A stretch of DNA of 8,070 nt from Rhodothermia bacterium (lineage in GTDB: Bacteria; Bacteroidota; Rhodothermia; Rhodothermales; JABDKH01): contig JAUIJQ010000120.1 of NCBI GenBank assembly GCA_030431165.1, positions 1 through 8,070 on the forward strand, given 5' to 3'. Numbering within the stretch: the first letter of the stretch is position 1; the number at the start of each line of letters is the position of its first letter. The notes beneath the pieces were generated by a model. The model was given only the letters and a program-made list of their open reading frames with translations. It was not told where the DNA came from and searched no databases. Shown here piece after piece: positions 5,961 to 8,070 of this stretch. The position numbers were made by a program, and so were the translations under genes.

Positions 5961-7318
5961 TGCCAAAGATTCTTGTTGTTGACGATATCGAAGCGCTGGC
6001 GGATCAGTACGCGTATGATCTGCAGCGTGTTGGCGATTTTGATGCCCGCGTTGCTATCGGCGGGCGTGAAGCCATCGAACAGATTCTGTCAACCGCAGTC
6101 GACTGTGTGATCCTCGATCTTGAGATGCCCGACGTGGACGGGTTTGCCGTGCTGCGCGCACTCAAGGAGCACGAAGTTGAAACGCCGGTTATCGTGTACA
6201 CCGGCACGGGCGACTACGCGCGTTGTGTCCAGGCTGTGAAACTTGGCGCCTACAGCTTTATTGACAAAGCTGAGCCGATGGAGCAGGTTGTTCACGAAGT
6301 GCGGCGGGCATTGGACCACGCGTCGATGAGCCGCGAGTTGTCCACGCTTCGCGCCCGAACCGAAAGCGAGAGCAGGCTCGCCGGGTCGTCTGCCCCGATG
6401 CAGAAGCTGAAGGATCAGATCGCACGTATTGCACCCGTTCCCAGCGCGGTGCTGATCGAGGGTGAGAGCGGTACGGGCAAGGAGGTTGTCGCCCGTGAAA
6501 TCCACCGGCTGTTCGCGGATGGCGCCGACAGGCCGTTTGTTGCGATCAACTGTGCGGCCCTGCCCGAAAACCTGGTAGAGAGCGAACTCTTTGGGCACGA
6601 ACGCGGCGCCTTTACCGGTGCGGCCAAACTGCATCGCGGCGCATTTGAACGTGCGGCCGGAGGGACGCTCTTTCTCGACGAGATCGGGGAAATGCCGGCG
6701 GCAGCCCAGGCAAAACTGTTGCGCGTGCTTGAGACAAAAGAGATGACGCGTGTCGGCGGGGAGAAACCCGTGAAGGTCCGTGCACGCGTGGTGGCAGCAA
6801 CGAATCGTAACCTTGCTGACGAGGTTGAGGCCGGTTCGTTCAGGCAGGATCTACTGTTCAGGTTGAATATCCACAGCGTCAGCGTTCCTCCGTTGAGGGA
6901 CCGCCGTTCCGACATCCCGGAGCTGGCCGAACAGTTTGTGGAGACGATATCACGGGACTTCGGCATGAGGCGCAAGCGCCTGTCGCCGGCCGCTGTCGAG
7001 GCGCTCACAGCATACGAGTGGCGCAGCAACAATGTGCGCGAACTGCGCAACGCGATCGAACGAGCGATTATCGCATCCGATACACAGCTTGTTGGTCTTG
7101 AGCACCTGCCCGACGAAATCGCCGATCTTGCATCGACACAGGCCGCGAACGACGGCAGTTTTGCCGCGCGAAAGAAAGAGGCAGAGCGTCAGATCGTGAT
7201 CACCGCGCTACAGCGCAATGCTTGGCACGTAACCAACACGGCCGCTGAGCTCGGACTTGCTGATCATGCGAGTCTGTTGAAGATCATGCGTCGGCTGGGC
7301 GTAGATCGCCCCGCGTAG
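5960..7318 (+). CDS. NtrC-family sigma-54-dependent response regulator
   Basis: A 452-residue three-domain regulator. The receiver (about 1-120) has the acidic pair D8-D9, phospho-acceptor D53 in ILDLEMPD, switch T81 and K103, so it should be phosphorylated by a histidine kinase. The AAA+ domain (about 143-380) has Walker A GESGTGKE at 168-175, the sigma-54 contact loop GAFTGA at 216-221, Walker B GTLFLDE at 235-241, and FRQDLLFRLN at 294-303. The intact GAFTGA indicates a true sigma-54 activator. The C-terminus (about 408-448) is a Fis-type helix-turn-helix with an unusual recognition region. ATG 5960 shares one base with the asnB stop (TGATG). The TTG at 5957 would add one residue and is less likely. 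Genetic coupling to asnB suggests it acts on this locus, but no sensor kinase and no convincing -24/-12 promoter are present. The family call is firm; the target genes are inferred. Confidence 0.94.
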   Translation: MPKILVVDDIEALADQYAYDLQRVGDFDARVAIGGREAIEQILSTAVDCVILDLEMPDVDGFAVLRALKEHEVETPVIVYTGTGDYARCVQAVKLGAYSFIDKAEPMEQVVHEVRRALDHASMSRELSTLRARTESESRLAGSSAPMQKLKDQIARIAPVPSAVLIEGESGTGKEVVAREIHRLFADGADRPFVAINCAALPENLVESELFGHERGAFTGAAKLHRGAFERAAGGTLFLDEIGEMPAAAQAKLLRVLETKEMTRVGGEKPVKVRARVVAATNRNLADEVEAGSFRQDLLFRLNIHSVSVPPLRDRRSDIPELAEQFVETISRDFGMRRKRLSPAAVEALTAYEWRSNNVRELRNAIERAIIASDTQLVGLEHLPDEIADLASTQAANDGSFAARKKEAERQIVITALQRNAWHVTNTAAELGLADHASLLKIMRRLGVDRPA

Positions 7319-7326
7319 CGGCCGGA

Positions 7327-8070
7327 CTAGCGTCCAAGGTGTTCGATCAGAAAATCGTGCAGGCAGTCCACTGCCGGCGACTTTGCCCTTGCTGACCGTA
7401 GGAGTCCGATGCGGGCGGGGGGTATCGGGGGGAATCCGTCTTCTTCGGTCAAGACCTGCATGCGCGTGCTTACTTCTGATTCGGCCAACATGCCGACACC
7501 AAGCCCGGCGTTGACGGCGGCCCGCATCGCCGCTACGCTTTCGCTGCCAAAGACCAGACGCCATGGTTGTGAGCGGGCATTCAGGACCTGCTCAGCCGCA
7601 TCGCGAAGCGGGCAGGGGTGTGTTGGCGGGTCGAGGACTACAGGCAACTCGGGTTCGTCCAGCACCGGGTGATCGGGGTTGACAACCCAGACGTATCGCT
7701 CGTCCCACAGAGGCACCACCTCACCGGTCGCGTACATCCGGTTAGCGACTGCCAGGCACAGGCGGTCGGCGTTGATCATCTGTGTCAGGTCCCAGCTTGT
7801 CGTCACGTGGAGCTGCAGATTGATACGGGTACACAGGCGCCCAAACTTCGTCAGGAGGTCCACCAGCGGACCAAGGGCGACCTCCTCAAGCACGCCGATC
7901 CGCACCTGCCCTTCGGTCTCAACGGCAGAGAGTCTGGACAGCGCCTCGTGATTCAAGTCGAGAATCCGGCGAGCGTAGGTCAGCAGAACCTCGCCCGCCT
8001 CGGTTACACGCGTTTCTTTGTTGGTCCGTTCAAGTAGTTGTGCCCCAATCTGTTCCTCCAGTCTCTTGAT
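7327..8070 (-). CDS. LysR-type transcriptional regulator (N-terminus missing)
   Basis: The - strand frame is open from the window edge at 8070 down to a TAG at 7327-7329, giving 247 residues. The first visible residues, IKRLEEQIGAQLLERTNKE then RVTEAGEVLL, are the end of the winged helix-turn-helix and the start of the linker helix of LysR regulators. About 40-55 residues are missing upstream. The rest is a periplasmic-binding-like effector domain, starting near GQVRIGVLEEVAL, with the hinge-region signature ESVAAMRAAVNAGLGVGML near the end. The internal TTG at 7954-7956 is not the real start, because HTH-type sequence continues upstream of it. LysR proteins are typically tetramers that bind a small metabolite and often control a divergent gene, which would lie beyond 8070. 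It is transcribed toward the operon with only 8 bp between stop codons, so a role in regulating that operon is not indicated. The effector is unknown. Confidence 0.93.
   Translation of the reverse strand: MKRLEEQIGAQLLERTNKETRVTEAGEVLLTYARRILDLNHEALSRLSAVETEGQVRIGVLEEVALGPLVDLLTKFGRLCTRINLQLHVTTSWDLTQMINADRLCLAVANRMYATGEVVPLWDERYVWVVNPDHPVLDEPELPVVLDPPTHPCPLRDAAEQVLNARSQPWRLVFGSESVAAMRAAVNAGLGVGMLAESEVSTRMQVLTEEDGFPPIPPARIGLLRSARAKSPAVDCLHDFLIEHLGR

Noticed and set aside
6415..7050. Long open frame on the - strand (211 codons) inside the response-regulator gene
   Set aside because: It is Ser/Arg/Ala-rich without domain signals and lies fully antisense to the conserved AAA+ domain.
7618..8037. 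Open frame on the + strand (139 codons) inside the LysR gene
   Set aside because: It is antisense to clear LysR HTH and effector-domain sequence and shows no domain of its own.

Overview
The window is about 57% GC (estimated by eye) and densely coded. Five genes on the + strand appear to form one operon, and a LysR-type regulator on the - strand converges on its end. A sigma-54-type response regulator, a LysR regulator and surface-glycan-type genes fit a Gram-negative bacterium, plausibly proteobacterial. The sequence alone does not settle the genus or phylum. There are no RNA genes, insertion sequences, CRISPR arrays or phage genes.

Layout: 1-1197 is the 3' two thirds of a NodU/CmcH/TobZ-type carbamoyltransferase, cut by the window edge. 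1215-2216 encodes an integral membrane protein of the flippase-like / LPG-synthase-TM (UPF0104, YbhN/AglD) family. 2213-3946 encodes a 577-residue protein that looks like an alpha/alpha-toroid domain followed by a beta-rich domain, similar in outline to heparinase II/III-type glycan enzymes, but its activity cannot be assigned. 3941-4046 is the only real gap. It holds seven degenerate tandem copies of a 10-bp unit, the first of which contains the stop codon of the toroid gene. 4047-5960 encodes a class B glutamine-hydrolysing asparagine synthetase (AsnB) with an unusual Gly/Ala/Ser/Asn insert made by a 27-bp in-frame duplication. 5960-7318 encodes an NtrC-type response regulator (receiver, AAA+ sigma-54 activator domain, Fis-type HTH) whose start codon overlaps the asnB stop. 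7327-8070 (- strand) is a LysR-type regulator that lacks most of its DNA-binding domain because the window ends.

How they may work together (inference): carbamoyl transfer, a lipid or glycan-carrier membrane protein, a toroid glycan enzyme and an AsnB-type amidotransferase are the kind of accessory enzymes found in clusters for cell-surface polysaccharides or decorated glycoconjugates. The regulator at the end of the operon may control this locus through sigma-54. No glycosyltransferase, polymerase, exporter or sensor kinase lies in the window, so the core machinery, if present, must lie upstream. Tight spacing (17 bp, ATGA overlap, 100 bp, TGATG overlap) supports co-transcription. No promoter or terminator could be called with confidence.
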